A DNA stretch of 64,000 nucleotides from Mycolicibacterium hodleri (GTDB lineage Bacteria > Actinomycetota > Actinomycetes > Mycobacteriales > Mycobacteriaceae), in the NCBI RefSeq assembly GCF_006439015.1, contig NZ_RCZG01000015.1, forward strand, positions 55,880-119,879, in the 5' to 3' direction. Under the pieces are notes generated by a model, which saw only the letters and a list, made by a program, of their open reading frames with translations, was not told where the DNA came from and ran no database searches. The position numbers and the translations under genes are program-made. Shown one piece after another: positions 36,506-45,599 of the stretch (position 1 is the stretch's first letter; each line of letters starts with the position of its first letter).

Positions 36506-37153
36506 ATGACGGAGTCGACCCTCGGGTTCACGGGTTTCCCCGAGGCGGCCCTCGACTTCTACGACGACCTCGAGATCGACAACACCAAGTCGTTCTGGGA
36601 GTCACACAAGGCGATCTACCTCGCGAGCGTGAAAGCACCGATGACTGCCCTCGTCACCGCGCTCGAAACAGAGTTCGGTACGGCCAAAGTCTTTCGCCCA
36701 TTCCGCGACGTCCGGTTCGCCAAGGACAAGACGCCGTACAAGACGCATCAGGGCGCCTACATCGGGGCGGGTCCCGCCTGCGGGTGGTACGTCGAGATCG
36801 CGGCGCGGGGCGTGCGCACCGGGGCCGGGTTCTATGACGCGAGTGCCTCCGACCTCGGCCGGATCCGGGCCTCCATCGCCAACGAGCTGACCGGCGAGCA
36901 ACTCGGCAAGATCCTGGCCAAGCTCACCCGGGCCGGCTTCACGGTTGGCGGCGACCGCCTCAAGACCTCACCACGCGGCTATGACGCCGACCACCCGCGG
37001 ATCGATTTGCTGCGGCACCGTTCGCTGACGATCACGAAGGACTATGGCTTCCAGCCGATCATCCACACTCCGGGGTTCGTCGACGCGGTCCGCACAGACT
37101 GGAAGGCCGCCCGGCCCCTGGTCGACTGGATCGCCGCTCGCTTGGGTGACTAG
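36506..37153 (+). CDS. DUF2461 protein
   Basis: A 215-aa protein of the DUF2461/TIGR02453 family: FPEAALDFYDDLEIDNTKSFWESHK, FRPFRDVRFAKDKTPYKTHQGAYIG, GWYVEIAARGVRTGAGFYD, and a final W-rich helix. Members are widespread but uncharacterised. Divergent from dps and overlapping the glycosylase gene by four bases at its 3' end. Confidence 0.88.
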   Translation: MTESTLGFTGFPEAALDFYDDLEIDNTKSFWESHKAIYLASVKAPMTALVTALETEFGTAKVFRPFRDVRFAKDKTPYKTHQGAYIGAGPACGWYVEIAARGVRTGAGFYDASASDLGRIRASIANELTGEQLGKILAKLTRAGFTVGGDRLKTSPRGYDADHPRIDLLRHRSLTITKDYGFQPIIHTPGFVDAVRTDWKAARPLVDWIAARLGD

Positions 37154-38082
37154 AGCATGCGCAGATTCGGAATCGCCTGACGCGCGCCGAAGCGAGGATT
37201 GCGGGCCATCCCGCTGACTTCGAGCAATCGCACCGCGCGATACCGATGGGGCCGCAACGGTTCCAGCAGTTCCACCATCTCCTCGTCGTCGATCCGATGC
37301 CCGAGCAGCGTCGACCCGACCACGTTGGAGAGGTGGTAGTCGCCGATGGACAGGGCGTCGGCGTCACCCCAGGCGCGCTGGGCGACCTCGGCGGCCGTCC
37401 AGACTCCGACGCCCGGCAGCGTCATCAACGCCGCTCGGGCCTCCTCGGGGGCGCGTGACGACAGCCGCTCCAGCGCGGCCGCCCGGTGCGCGCAGCCGAC
37501 GACCGTCCGCGCTCTGCCCGGATCGACGTTCGCGAGGTGGAACTCCCACGACGGAACACGCCGCCACACGTCCGCGGGCGGTGGGACGCGCATGCCTTCC
37601 GGGGCGGGCCCCGGAGCGGGCGTGCCGAATTTGGTCACCAGCAGACGCCAGGCCCGGAATGCATCCTTGCCTGCGACGCGCTGCTCGAGTACCGCCGGCA
37701 CCAGCGCCTCCATGACGCGATCCGTGCGGCCGAGGCGTAGGTGCGGGACGCGGCGGTGCGCCGACGCGATGGTCGGCTCCTCGGGGGCGAAGCCGGTCGC
37801 GTCGTCGTGGGCGCCCAGCAGCGCGGGTAGGCGATCGATGAACTCGGGGGCGCCGTCTCCCCAGGCCTCGCAGTCGACGGTGGTCCGGGCCGACTTCACG
37901 ATGCGGGCGGTCACCGGTCCACTCGACAGCAGGCTGGTCTTCCAGATCGCACCCTCGACCACTTGGTAGCACGGGTCACCGGGACCGCGGCGCTGCGGGG
38001 AGAGCGTCATCGAAGGACTGGCAGGGCCTGCAGAGAAGGCACCGAAGTCCAGGCTGCGCGTCACGCCGACGGAACTGGGCAT
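37150..38082 (-). CDS. HhH-GPD DNA glycosylase (AlkA-like 3-methyladenine glycosylase)
   Basis: About 310 residues. The C-terminal half has the helix-hairpin-helix LMTLPGVGVWTAAEVAQRAWG followed by DALSIGDYHL with the catalytic Asp of the HhH-GPD superfamily. The N-terminal part carries an AlkA-like beta domain, and MEALVPAVLEQRVAGKDAFRAW is the usual AlkA-type helix. It removes alkylated bases. There is no Fe-S cysteine cluster, so it is not Nth/MutY. Confidence 0.87.
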   Translation of the reverse strand: MPSSVGVTRSLDFGAFSAGPASPSMTLSPQRRGPGDPCYQVVEGAIWKTSLLSSGPVTARIVKSARTTVDCEAWGDGAPEFIDRLPALLGAHDDATGFAPEEPTIASAHRRVPHLRLGRTDRVMEALVPAVLEQRVAGKDAFRAWRLLVTKFGTPAPGPAPEGMRVPPPADVWRRVPSWEFHLANVDPGRARTVVGCAHRAAALERLSSRAPEEARAALMTLPGVGVWTAAEVAQRAWGDADALSIGDYHLSNVVGSTLLGHRIDDEEMVELLEPLRPHRYRAVRLLEVSGMARNPRFGARQAIPNLRML

Positions 38083-38108
38083 CGCCAAAGGATTAGGCCG
38101 AAAACGTC

Positions 38109-38480
38109 TCAGGCGACGGTGACGTCGGCCTTGCCCGCGTAGAACGCCACGTGACCCGCGATCTGGGCGACCGCCGGGTACGGCTGCTCGTACGTCCAGA
38201 TCGCATCGCTCACCGTCGTACCCGCGGCGCTCACGTCGTAGTAGTTCGCCTCGCCCTTGTACGGGCAGTAGGTGGTCGTCGCACTGCGGGTCAGCGCAGA
38301 CGGTGACACGTCGGCGAGCGGTACGTACTGGACTGCGGGGTACGTCGACTCCTGCAGGGTCAGGGCGGCGTCGGTCTCGGCGACGACTTCGCCGTTGACG
38401 CGGACCACGACGTGTCGACCCGTCGGGGTGACGGTGATGGGGTGCTCGGCGGTGGGCTGGTGAACTGCGCGTTGGCTCAT
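38109..38480 (-). CDS. DUF427 protein
   Basis: A 123-aa protein of the DUF427 family (RHVVVRVNGEVVAETDAALTLQES, PAVQYVPLADV, TYCPYKGEANYYDV, DAIWTYEQPYPAVAQIAGHVAFYAG), a compact beta-sandwich of unknown function. The frame is open upstream through the 36-bp repeat array, giving a repetitive ALFPGRFAPARR peptide, but the ATG at 38480 is the plausible start. Confidence 0.9.
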   Translation of the reverse strand: MSQRAVHQPTAEHPITVTPTGRHVVVRVNGEVVAETDAALTLQESTYPAVQYVPLADVSPSALTRSATTTYCPYKGEANYYDVSAAGTTVSDAIWTYEQPYPAVAQIAGHVAFYAGKADVTVA

Positions 38481-38520
38481 GATCTTGTCAACGTACGCAG
38501 AACGGGCCACGATTCCACGC

Positions 38521-38696
38521 TCGGCGGGCAGGAGCGAAGCGACCCGGGAAAAGTGCTCGGCGGGCAGGAGCGAAGCGACCCGGGAAAAGTGCTCGGCGGC
38601 AGGAGCGAAGCGACCCGGGAAAAGTGCTCGGCGGGCAGGAGCGAAGCGACCCGGGAAAAGTGCGCGGCGGGCAGGAGCGAAGCGACCCGGGAAAAG
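38521..38696. repeat. Tandem array of five 36-bp repeats
   Basis: Five head-to-tail copies of a 36-bp unit beginning TCGGCGGGCAGGAGCGAAGC and ending in GGGAAAAGTGC. Starts are at 38521, 38557, 38593, 38628 and 38664; the third copy has lost one G and the fifth differs in a few bases. It fills the gap between the divergent DUF427 and SRPBCC genes. Single related copies occur at 39186-39210 and 53125-53153. Confidence 0.95.
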
Positions 38697-38720
38697 AACG
38701 CGGCTCGCTACGATCACGCC

Positions 38721-39179
38721 ATGAGCGAACCCTCGGCCCGTGCCTCGGTAACCATCTCAGCCAGCTGCGCCGACGTGTACGCACTGATCACCGACCTGCC
38801 GACGATGGCGGCACTGGCCGAGGAGGCCGACTCGATGGAGTGGCTGAAGGGCAGTGCCGCCCGGCCCGGAGCGGTGTTCAAGGGCCACAACACCAACCGC
38901 GCCAAGTCGTGGACCACCAAGTGCACGGTCACCCACGCCGAGCCGGGGAGGGTGTTCGCCTTCGACGTCAAGAGCGCGATCGTCCCGGTGGCCCACTGGC
39001 GCTACGACATCGAGCCCGTCGAGGGTGGTTGCCGGGTCACCGAGCAGACCTGGGACCGACGGCCCGGCTGGTTCCGCAAGCCCGCGGCCTTCGCCACCGG
39101 GGTCTCGGATCGCACGGGCGCCAACGCCAAGCACATCGAGCTGACTCTGCAGCGGCTGAAGGCGAAGGCAGAGAGCTGA
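38721..39179 (+). CDS. SRPBCC/polyketide-cyclase-fold protein
   Basis: A 152-aa START-like protein (ASVTISASCADVYALITDLPTMAALAEEADSMEW, FKGHNTNRAKSWTTKCTVTHAEPGRVFAFDVKSAIVPVAHWRYDIEP, CRVTEQTWDRRPGWF). It binds a small hydrophobic ligand; no specific function is known. Mycobacteria encode many such proteins. It starts about 25 bp after the repeat array. Confidence 0.88.
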   Translation: MSEPSARASVTISASCADVYALITDLPTMAALAEEADSMEWLKGSAARPGAVFKGHNTNRAKSWTTKCTVTHAEPGRVFAFDVKSAIVPVAHWRYDIEPVEGGCRVTEQTWDRRPGWFRKPAAFATGVSDRTGANAKHIELTLQRLKAKAES

Positions 39180-39212
39180 CGGCTAGGGGCCGAGCGAAGC
39201 GACGGGGGATTG

Positions 39213-40583
39213 CTAGGGCCGGCCGGTGATCAGGTCGGCGACGGCGGCGATCGGGGACGTGGTGGCGCGGCCGCCGGACTCGTGCCGATCGGCCAGCTTG
39301 TAGGCCACGTACAGGCTGCGCACGCCGAGCCAGCGCAACGGCTCGGGCTCCCAGGTCTTCGACCGGTGACCTACCCAAGGCAGGTCAGTACGGGGCGTCT
39401 TCTCTTTCAGCACCAGGTCGGCGAGGGTCCGCGCGGCCAGGTTGGTGGCCGTGACGCCGTGGCCGACGTAGCCGCCCGCCCAGCCGAGTCCGGTGGACCG
39501 GTCCAGGTCGATGCCCGCCGACCAGTCCCTGGGCACGGCGAGGACGCCGCACCAGCCGTGGGCGATCGGCACGTCGCGCACCTGCGGCAGGACGTCGTGC
39601 AGCACCGCGCTCAGATGGCGGATGGTGCGCTCGGGAACCTTGCCGTCGACGTCGGTCCTCGACGCGTAGCGGTAGGGCACGCTGCGACCTCCGATCGCGA
39701 TGCGGTCGTCGGCCGTGCGCTGGGCGTAGAAGAAGCCGTGCGCCATGTCGCCGACCGTCTCGCGACCATCCCAACCGATGGACTCCCACACGTCGGGGCC
39801 GATCGGCTCGGTCGCGATCATCGAACTGTTCATCGGCAACCACCGCCGCTTCAGCCCCGGCAGCCCCGCGGTGAAGCCCTCGGTGGCACGCAACACGATC
39901 GGCGCCCTGACGGTGCCCCGCTTCGTCGTCGCCCGGCCCGCCGCGATCTCGGTGACCGGCGTCTGCTCGTAGATCTGCACGCCGAGTCCTTCGACGACGT
40001 CGGCGAGCCCCCGCGCCAGCGAGGCCGGCTGGATCCGGGCGCAGTGCGGCGTGTGATAGGCCGCGGCCACGCCATCGAACCGAATGCGTTGCGCCGCTTC
40101 GGCGGTCGTCAACTCCTGCAGACCCTCGTTACCCCACTCGCGTTCCTCGGCGAGCTCGGCTGCGAGCCGCTTCGCCTGAGCCGGGTTGCGGGCGATCTGC
40201 AGGGTGCCGCCCTTGACGATGCCCGCGTCGATGCCCTCGCGGGCCGCGACGTCGGTGACCTCGTCGACGGACTCGTTGAGCGCCCGCTGCCAGGCCAGCA
40301 CGCTGTCGCGGCCGTGCTCGCGCGCCATCGCGTGCCGGTCACCGGGCACCAGACCTGACAGCCAGCCACCGTTTCGGCCCGAGGCGCCGAAGCCCGCGAA
40401 GCGTGCCTCCAGAACCGTGATGCGCAACGACGGGTCGGCGCGCGTGAGGTAGTACGCAGTCCACAAGCCGGTGTAACCAGCGCCGACGATGCACACGTCG
40501 GCGTCGCGGTCCCCAGGCAGCCACGACCGCGTGTGGGGCATCTTGTCGAACCAGTGCGAGATGTGACCGTTGACGGGAGGCAC
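39213..40583 (-). CDS. FAD-dependent oxidoreductase (DAO family)
   Basis: A 456-aa D-amino-acid-oxidase-type flavoprotein. N-terminal WLPGDRDADVCIVGAGYTGLWTAYYL binds FAD, VLEARFAGFGASGRNGGWLSG is characteristic of puuB/ordL-type amine oxidases, and GWAGGYVGHGVTATNLAARTLADLVL is the C-terminal FAD-contact region. The substrate is likely an amine or imino acid. The GTG at 40583 is chosen; a longer frame overlaps the divergent helicase region. Confidence 0.85.
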   Translation of the reverse strand: MPPVNGHISHWFDKMPHTRSWLPGDRDADVCIVGAGYTGLWTAYYLTRADPSLRITVLEARFAGFGASGRNGGWLSGLVPGDRHAMAREHGRDSVLAWQRALNESVDEVTDVAAREGIDAGIVKGGTLQIARNPAQAKRLAAELAEEREWGNEGLQELTTAEAAQRIRFDGVAAAYHTPHCARIQPASLARGLADVVEGLGVQIYEQTPVTEIAAGRATTKRGTVRAPIVLRATEGFTAGLPGLKRRWLPMNSSMIATEPIGPDVWESIGWDGRETVGDMAHGFFYAQRTADDRIAIGGRSVPYRYASRTDVDGKVPERTIRHLSAVLHDVLPQVRDVPIAHGWCGVLAVPRDWSAGIDLDRSTGLGWAGGYVGHGVTATNLAARTLADLVLKEKTPRTDLPWVGHRSKTWEPEPLRWLGVRSLYVAYKLADRHESGGRATTSPIAAVADLITGRP

Positions 40584-40659
40584 CGGTCGATTGTGGCAGG
40601 GGACGCGACCCGCTCCGCTGGCGGGAACGGAATTGCGGTCAGGCACGCTGTACTACACG

Positions 40660-43197
40660 ATGCCCGTACCAGCCCTGCTCGACGATCCCGGCGACCTCTC
40701 CGCCCTGCGCGCGAAGGCCGCCGACCCGGACGAGCTGTACTCCTCCTTCGCCGCGTGGGCCGAAGCCAGCGGCACCGTGCTGTACCCGGCGCAGGAGGAG
40801 GCCCTGATCGAGTTGGTCAGCGGCGCCAACGTCGTGCTGGCCACGCCCACCGGCTCGGGCAAGTCGCTGGTGGCCACGGGCGCGCTGTACGCGGCGCTGG
40901 CCGCCGGTCAGCCGAGCTATTACACCGCACCGATCAAGGCGTTGGTCAGCGAGAAGTTCTTCGCACTCTGCGACGTGTTCGGGGCAGCCAACGTCGGGAT
41001 GCTCACCGGCGACGCATCGGTCAACGCGGGGGCGCCGATCATCGCCTGCACAGCGGAGGTGCTGGCCAACACCGCGTTGCGCGAAGGGGCCGATGCGAAC
41101 ATCGGCTTGGTGGTGATGGACGAGTTCCACTTCTACGGCGATCCGGACCGCGGCTGGGCCTGGCAGGTGCCGCTGCTCGAGCTTCCACACGCTCAGTTCC
41201 TGCTGATGTCGGCCACCCTCGGCGACGTCACGTTCCTACGCGCGGACCTCACCCGCCGCACCGGTAGGCCGACGGCGCTGGTCGCCAACGCCGAGCGCCC
41301 GGTGCCACTGCACCACTACTACGCGACCACGCCGATGCACGAGACGATCGGCGACCTACTCGACACCAAGCAAGCGCCCATCTACGTCGTCCACTTCACC
41401 CAGGCCTCCGCGCTGGAGCGGGCGCAGGCGCTGATGAGCGTCAACGTCAGCACCAAGGAGGAGAAGGCCGCGATCGCGGAGATGATCGGGGCGTTCCGCT
41501 TCTCGTCTGCCTTCGGTTCGACGCTGTCACGACTGGTCCGGCACGGGATCGGGGTACATCACGCCGGGATGCTGCCCAAGTACCGGCGGTTGGTGGAACA
41601 GCTGGCGCAGGCCGGTCTACTGAAGGTCATCTGCGGCACCGATACCCTCGGCGTCGGCATCAACGTGCCGATCCGAACCGTGGTGTTCTCCGCGCTGTCG
41701 AAATACGACGGCGTCCGCACCCGCCTGCTGAACGCCCGCGAGTTCCACCAGATCGCCGGCCGGGCGGGACGGGCCGGTTATGACACCGCGGGCACCGTCG
41801 TCGTGCAGGCGCCCGAACACGAGGTGGAGAACCTCAAGCAGTTCGCCAAGGTCGCCGACGACCCGAAGAAGCGACGAAAGCTGGTGCGCCGCAAGGTACC
41901 CGAGGGCATGGTGCCGTGGAGTGAGAAGACCCAACTGCGGCTCGTCGAGGCGACCCCCGAACCGTTGACCAGCAACATGCGGGTGTCGACGGCGATGATT
42001 CTCGACGTCGTCGATCGACCCGGCGACCCCTTCGTCGCGATGAGGCGACTACTGACCGAGAACCACGAACCACGCAAGCGCCAACTCAAGCACATTCGCG
42101 AGGCGGTCGGCATCGCCCGCTCGCTGCTGCAGGCCGGCGTGCTCGAGCGGCTCGACCAACCCGAGGCCGACGGACGGCGCTATCGCCTCACCGTCGACCT
42201 GCCCCACGACTTCGCGCTGAACCAACCGCTGTCGACGTTCGCGCTCGCCGCCATCGACGTGCTCGATTCGGAGTCGGAAACCTATGCGCTGGACGTCGTT
42301 TCGGTCATCGAGGCGACGCTGGAGGATCCGCGCCAGATCCTGTCGGCACAGCTGAAGAAGGCCAGGGGCGAGGCCGTGGCGGCGATGAAGGCCGAGGGCA
42401 TCGAATACGACGAACGCATCGCCCTGCTCGACGAGATCAGCTATCCCAAACCGATGGAGGAGTTGCTCGACCACGTCTTCGACGTATACCTGCAGAGCAA
42501 CCCGTGGGCCGCCGACGGCCAGCTGTCGCCGAAGTCCGTCGTCCGCGAGATGTGGGAGGGGGCGTTCACCTTCCGGGAGTACGTCAGCGTCTACGGGCTG
42601 ACCCGCTCCGAGGGCGCCGTGCTGCGCTACCTCTCCGATGCCTTCAAGGCGCTGCGGTCGGGGGTGCCGGCCGCAGCGCGGACGGAGGATGTCACCGACA
42701 TCGTCGAGTGGCTCGGTGAGCTTGTCCGCCAGGTGGATTCGAGTCTGTTGGACGAATGGGAGCAGCTCACCAGCCCGGACCAGCCCCTAGGCGCCCCGGT
42801 AACAGTCCCCGCCCGCCCACGCCCACTGACCGGCAACGAGCGCGCGTTCACCGCGATGGTTCGAAACGCACTGTTCCGTCGGGTGGAACTGTTCTCCCGC
42901 GGCCGCTGGTACGACCTGGGTGTGCTCGACGGCGACTCAGGTTGGACGACGGAGCGCTGGGCGGAGATCGGTGCCGACTACTTCGACGAGCACGACTCCG
43001 TCGGCACGGGTGCGGACGCCCGCGGACCGGCACTGCTGATCATCGACCGCCAACCCGACGTGTGGCGGGTGCGTCAGATCCTGGATGACCCTGTTGGCGA
43101 CCGCGATTGGGGCTTCGACGTCGAGGTGGATCTGGAGGCCTCCGACGAGGAGGGCGCGGCGGTGCTGCGGTTGATCGATGTCGGACGGATGGGCTGA
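40660..43197 (+). CDS. Ski2-like DEAD/DEAH helicase with DUF3516 C-terminus
   Basis: An 845-aa helicase. Walker A is VVLATPTGSGKSLVATGAL (about 59-77), the Walker B box is DEFH (154-157), motif III is LLMSATLGD, and motif VI is HQIAGRAGRAGYDTAG. The C-terminal ~400 residues match DUF3516, found only in this actinobacterial subfamily. RNA or DNA unwinding is implied; the biological substrate is unknown. The ATG at 40660 avoids overlap with the divergent oxidoreductase. Confidence 0.92.
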   Translation: MPVPALLDDPGDLSALRAKAADPDELYSSFAAWAEASGTVLYPAQEEALIELVSGANVVLATPTGSGKSLVATGALYAALAAGQPSYYTAPIKALVSEKFFALCDVFGAANVGMLTGDASVNAGAPIIACTAEVLANTALREGADANIGLVVMDEFHFYGDPDRGWAWQVPLLELPHAQFLLMSATLGDVTFLRADLTRRTGRPTALVANAERPVPLHHYYATTPMHETIGDLLDTKQAPIYVVHFTQASALERAQALMSVNVSTKEEKAAIAEMIGAFRFSSAFGSTLSRLVRHGIGVHHAGMLPKYRRLVEQLAQAGLLKVICGTDTLGVGINVPIRTVVFSALSKYDGVRTRLLNAREFHQIAGRAGRAGYDTAGTVVVQAPEHEVENLKQFAKVADDPKKRRKLVRRKVPEGMVPWSEKTQLRLVEATPEPLTSNMRVSTAMILDVVDRPGDPFVAMRRLLTENHEPRKRQLKHIREAVGIARSLLQAGVLERLDQPEADGRRYRLTVDLPHDFALNQPLSTFALAAIDVLDSESETYALDVVSVIEATLEDPRQILSAQLKKARGEAVAAMKAEGIEYDERIALLDEISYPKPMEELLDHVFDVYLQSNPWAADGQLSPKSVVREMWEGAFTFREYVSVYGLTRSEGAVLRYLSDAFKALRSGVPAAARTEDVTDIVEWLGELVRQVDSSLLDEWEQLTSPDQPLGAPVTVPARPRPLTGNERAFTAMVRNALFRRVELFSRGRWYDLGVLDGDSGWTTERWAEIGADYFDEHDSVGTGADARGPALLIIDRQPDVWRVRQILDDPVGDRDWGFDVEVDLEASDEEGAAVLRLIDVGRMG

Positions 43198-43279
43198 GGC
43201 TCGTCGCGCGAAGCCGTTCAACTAGGGAATCCCCTACTCCGGAGAATTCGACATCACCCCCGGTTACGAGGAGGGGTTC

Positions 43280-43360
43280 GTGGCCACGATGGTGGTACGC
43301 GGACTCGCCGTCGTCGTCACCGAAACCAGCGCCTGTGGACTAACTTGCAACTGTGAATGA
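43280..43360 (+). CDS. Possible Cys-rich microprotein (26 aa)
   Basis: A GTG with an excellent GAGGAGGGG site six bases upstream opens MATMVVRGLAVVVTETSACG..., ending in TSACGLTCNCE. The hydrophobic first half and Thr/Ser/Cys-rich tail look like a metal-binding or modified peptide. In the same frame, plausible protein sequence (FDITPGYEEGF) continues upstream to a stop at 43223, so it could also be the tail of a decayed gene. No peptide-modifying enzyme is nearby. Confidence 0.35.
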   Translation: MATMVVRGLAVVVTETSACGLTCNCE

Positions 43361-43446
43361 AACACGACCACATCGGGATTGGGTCAGGTAGCTGTCGGCG
43401 CCGCGATGGACACTCGCGGCACGAACGACAGAAGGGCGGGCACCCC

Positions 43447-43914
43447 ATGTGCTGGCAATGCGACCATCCCGAGAAGACGCTGGACGACTACCTCACCCTG
43501 CTTCGCGGAAAGATCCTCGACCACGGCTGGGTGGTGCAGTGCGTCGAAGACAAGCGGAGGCCGTTCGCTTATACGATCGGTCTGCACTATCACGGCCTAC
43601 CCGAACTCCTGGTGACCGGCTTGCCCCCGAAGCGTGCCCGGTGGCTGCTCAACACCTTCGCGAAGCGGGCACTGACCGGTAGGCAATCCGGTCCGGGAGA
43701 TCAGGTCTCCCTGCCGGCGGGAACACGCCTGGAACTGGTCGAGGTCGAGCACCCGGACGCGCACATGGGGATGGCCATCGCCATCGAGGGCACGGATCTC
43801 ACCGCGGTCCAGCTGGTATGGGCGGACGGCCGTGGCCGATGGCCGTGGGCGCTGGGTTTCGACGACGGTCACCGAAGCCAGCCGGTGCTAGGTGCCCGGT
43901 CTCAGCATGCCTAG
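43447..43914 (+). CDS. DUF4262 protein
   Basis: A 155-aa protein starting MCWQCDHPEKTLDDYL, with a CxxC at residues 2-5 and the DUF4262 core (GWVVQCVEDKRRPFAYTIGLHYHGLPELLVTGLPPKRARWLLNTFAKRAL, LVEVEHPDAHMGMAIA). Members are common in mycobacteria; their function is unknown. Confidence 0.85.
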   Translation: MCWQCDHPEKTLDDYLTLLRGKILDHGWVVQCVEDKRRPFAYTIGLHYHGLPELLVTGLPPKRARWLLNTFAKRALTGRQSGPGDQVSLPAGTRLELVEVEHPDAHMGMAIAIEGTDLTAVQLVWADGRGRWPWALGFDDGHRSQPVLGARSQHA

Positions 43915-44279
43915 CGGCGGTGTGGCGTCTTCGCCTCGAGGTTGGTGGTGCGGGAGCCCCACCACAGAGAGAATGCGACGAGCGCGATGAGGAGCAGGCC
44001 GGTGCCGAAGACGGACAGGTCGAACCCGCCCGCGGTGGGCCCGCCCGCCTCCGATCGTGCGGAACCTCTGAGGAACGGAACGACGACGGGCAGATGCTCG
44101 GCCGCACGTTGCAGCGCCGCCACGGTGAATCGTTCCCAGATCTGGCCCCAGTCACGCGAACTGCGCTCAGCATCAACGCCTTCGGGATCGTGCCGTCGCG
44201 CACGGCGTCCCATCATGCCGACGGTGGCCAAGACCACTAGCCCGCCGATCCAGAAGAGGGCTCCGCTAAGCCTGCGCAA
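43911..44279 (-). CDS. Small two-TM membrane protein
   Basis: About 122 residues from a proposed TTG at 44279 that follows GAGG. Two hydrophobic helices (LSGALFWIGGLVVLATVGMMG and FDLSVFGTGLLLIALVAFSLWW) flank a polar loop with RDWGQIWERFTVAALQRAAEHLP. The frame is open to 44411 but the extra residues are Arg-rich. Function unknown. Confidence 0.5.
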   Translation of the reverse strand: MRRLSGALFWIGGLVVLATVGMMGRRARRHDPEGVDAERSSRDWGQIWERFTVAALQRAAEHLPVVVPFLRGSARSEAGGPTAGGFDLSVFGTGLLLIALVAFSLWWGSRTTNLEAKTPHRR

Positions 44280-44725
44280 TACAGAACCTCGGTGACGACG
44301 TCGACGAAGGCGGGCGCGGGCGGCCCCGTCACGGCGTCGACGGTCCTCCAGACCACTCGCCCGGCGCGGGCAGTTCCACGGTGCTCTCACCATCCCGAAG
44401 CTAACCACCAAACCTTTGCGCCACGTATGCGTCAGCTACGCAGCACGTCTGCGCGCCCGCCAGGTCTTCTGCGGGGTTGTTGCCTCATGAGAGAAGTGGA
44501 GGGCATCCTCAGTGCGCGAGAGCCTCAGTTGGACAACGCTTGCACCCCTACCGGGGTGCTCCACCGCGGGGCTTTCCATGCGGTACGGCCGAAGCCATTG
44601 CCCCTCACCAGTGCCGATGCTAGCCTTCGGCCATTAGGGAGCTCGGTAGCTAGGCCGGGGTTCCACGTCACCAGTGTGAACCGATCTTCGGAGTAATCGG
44701 CGCATCCGACGGCGAAGGACGGCCC
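44280..44725. other. Leader region of the nitrile-hydratase-type operon with stem-loops
   Basis: About 450 bp without a gene. It contains two inverted repeats on the side of the operon: GCACCCC-TACC-GGGGTGC (44542-44559) and an 8-bp stem GGCCGAAG/CTTCGGCC (44587-44594 with 44625-44632) enclosing 30 bases. These could form a structured 5' leader. The ATG at 44726 is preceded by GAAGGA. I cannot match the structure to a known riboswitch class. Confidence 0.4.
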
Positions 44726-45565
44726 ATGAGCAACGCGGCTGAACGTGCCACGCAACTCGAACTCGTAGCGCGGCTCAAGTCCTCATATCCCGAGCTGCCC
44801 GACGCACCTACTCCCGACATGCTCGACCACGCCCGATTCGTTGCGTACATGAAGCCCGTGCACGACGTCGGTGGCGAACCCGACGCTCCGATGAAATACG
44901 AGAACAAGGACTACGAGTACTGGGAGCACATGACCTATGTGATCTGTGAAGTCTTGGCCTGGCGCGGTATCTGGTTGTCCGAGGAACGGCGTCGCATCGG
45001 TAACGTCGACGTTCAGCGCGCTGTGTATCTGGGCTTTCCGTACTACGGGCGTTGGCTACTGTCCGTCGCGCGAGTTCTGGTCGAGAAGCATCACATCGGT
45101 CTCACCGAACTCTCCGAACGAATGGCCGAGGTCAAGGAACGCTATGCCGGCGGGCTCGCAGGCAGGACGCTGACGGCGAGCCCCAAATTCGAAGGCGATG
45201 GCTCTGCGGTCAGGCGCAACAGCCACATCGTCCACGCGCAGGGCAAGGGCGATCCGCAGGTCTATGCGGGTAAGGCAGGCGAGCCGAAGTTCAAGGTAGG
45301 CGATCCGGTCGTCGTGCGGGAGTTGCCGGTGCTCTTCTACACGCGCACACCCGAATACGTGCGGGGCGCCACGGGTGAGATCGCCGCCGTGGCCTATGAG
45401 AGCCCGGCCGCCGAGGACGAGACCTGGGACATTCCGGACGCGAAGCCCGAGTGGTTCTACGTCGTCAGCTTCCAGATGTCCGAGCTGTGGGACGACTTCC
45501 GGGGACCCGAGACCGACAGCCTCAGAACCGAGATCCCCGAGCGCTGGCTCCTGGCCGCCCGCTGA
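44726..45565 (+). CDS. Nitrile hydratase/thiocyanate hydrolase beta-type subunit
   Basis: A 279-aa protein combining an N-terminal helical domain with the NHase beta start-like motif PVHDVGGEPDAPM, EYWEHMTYVICEVLAWRGIWL, and a C-terminal SH3-like domain (FKVGDPVVVRELPVLFYTRTPEYVRGATGEIAAVAYESP ... WFYVVSFQMSELWDDF). In thiocyanate hydrolase these halves are separate subunits; here they are fused as in nitrile hydratases. It binds the catalytic alpha-type subunit encoded 34 bp downstream. Confidence 0.85.
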   Translation: MSNAAERATQLELVARLKSSYPELPDAPTPDMLDHARFVAYMKPVHDVGGEPDAPMKYENKDYEYWEHMTYVICEVLAWRGIWLSEERRRIGNVDVQRAVYLGFPYYGRWLLSVARVLVEKHHIGLTELSERMAEVKERYAGGLAGRTLTASPKFEGDGSAVRRNSHIVHAQGKGDPQVYAGKAGEPKFKVGDPVVVRELPVLFYTRTPEYVRGATGEIAAVAYESPAAEDETWDIPDAKPEWFYVVSFQMSELWDDFRGPETDSLRTEIPERWLLAAR

Positions 45566-45599
45566 TCACCGTCGTCCACCGATCGATGAACGGACCACC

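Noticed and set aside
38481..38717. N-terminal extension of the DUF427 gene through the 36-bp repeats (ALFPGRFAPARR peptides)
   Set aside because: The unit length is a multiple of three, so openness is expected by chance; a one-base loss in the third copy changes the register, and the DUF427 domain is complete without it.
44542..44559. GCACCCC-TACC-GGGGTGC hairpin as a terminator
   Set aside because: No T-run and no gene ending just before it on the plus strand; kept only as part of the leader description.
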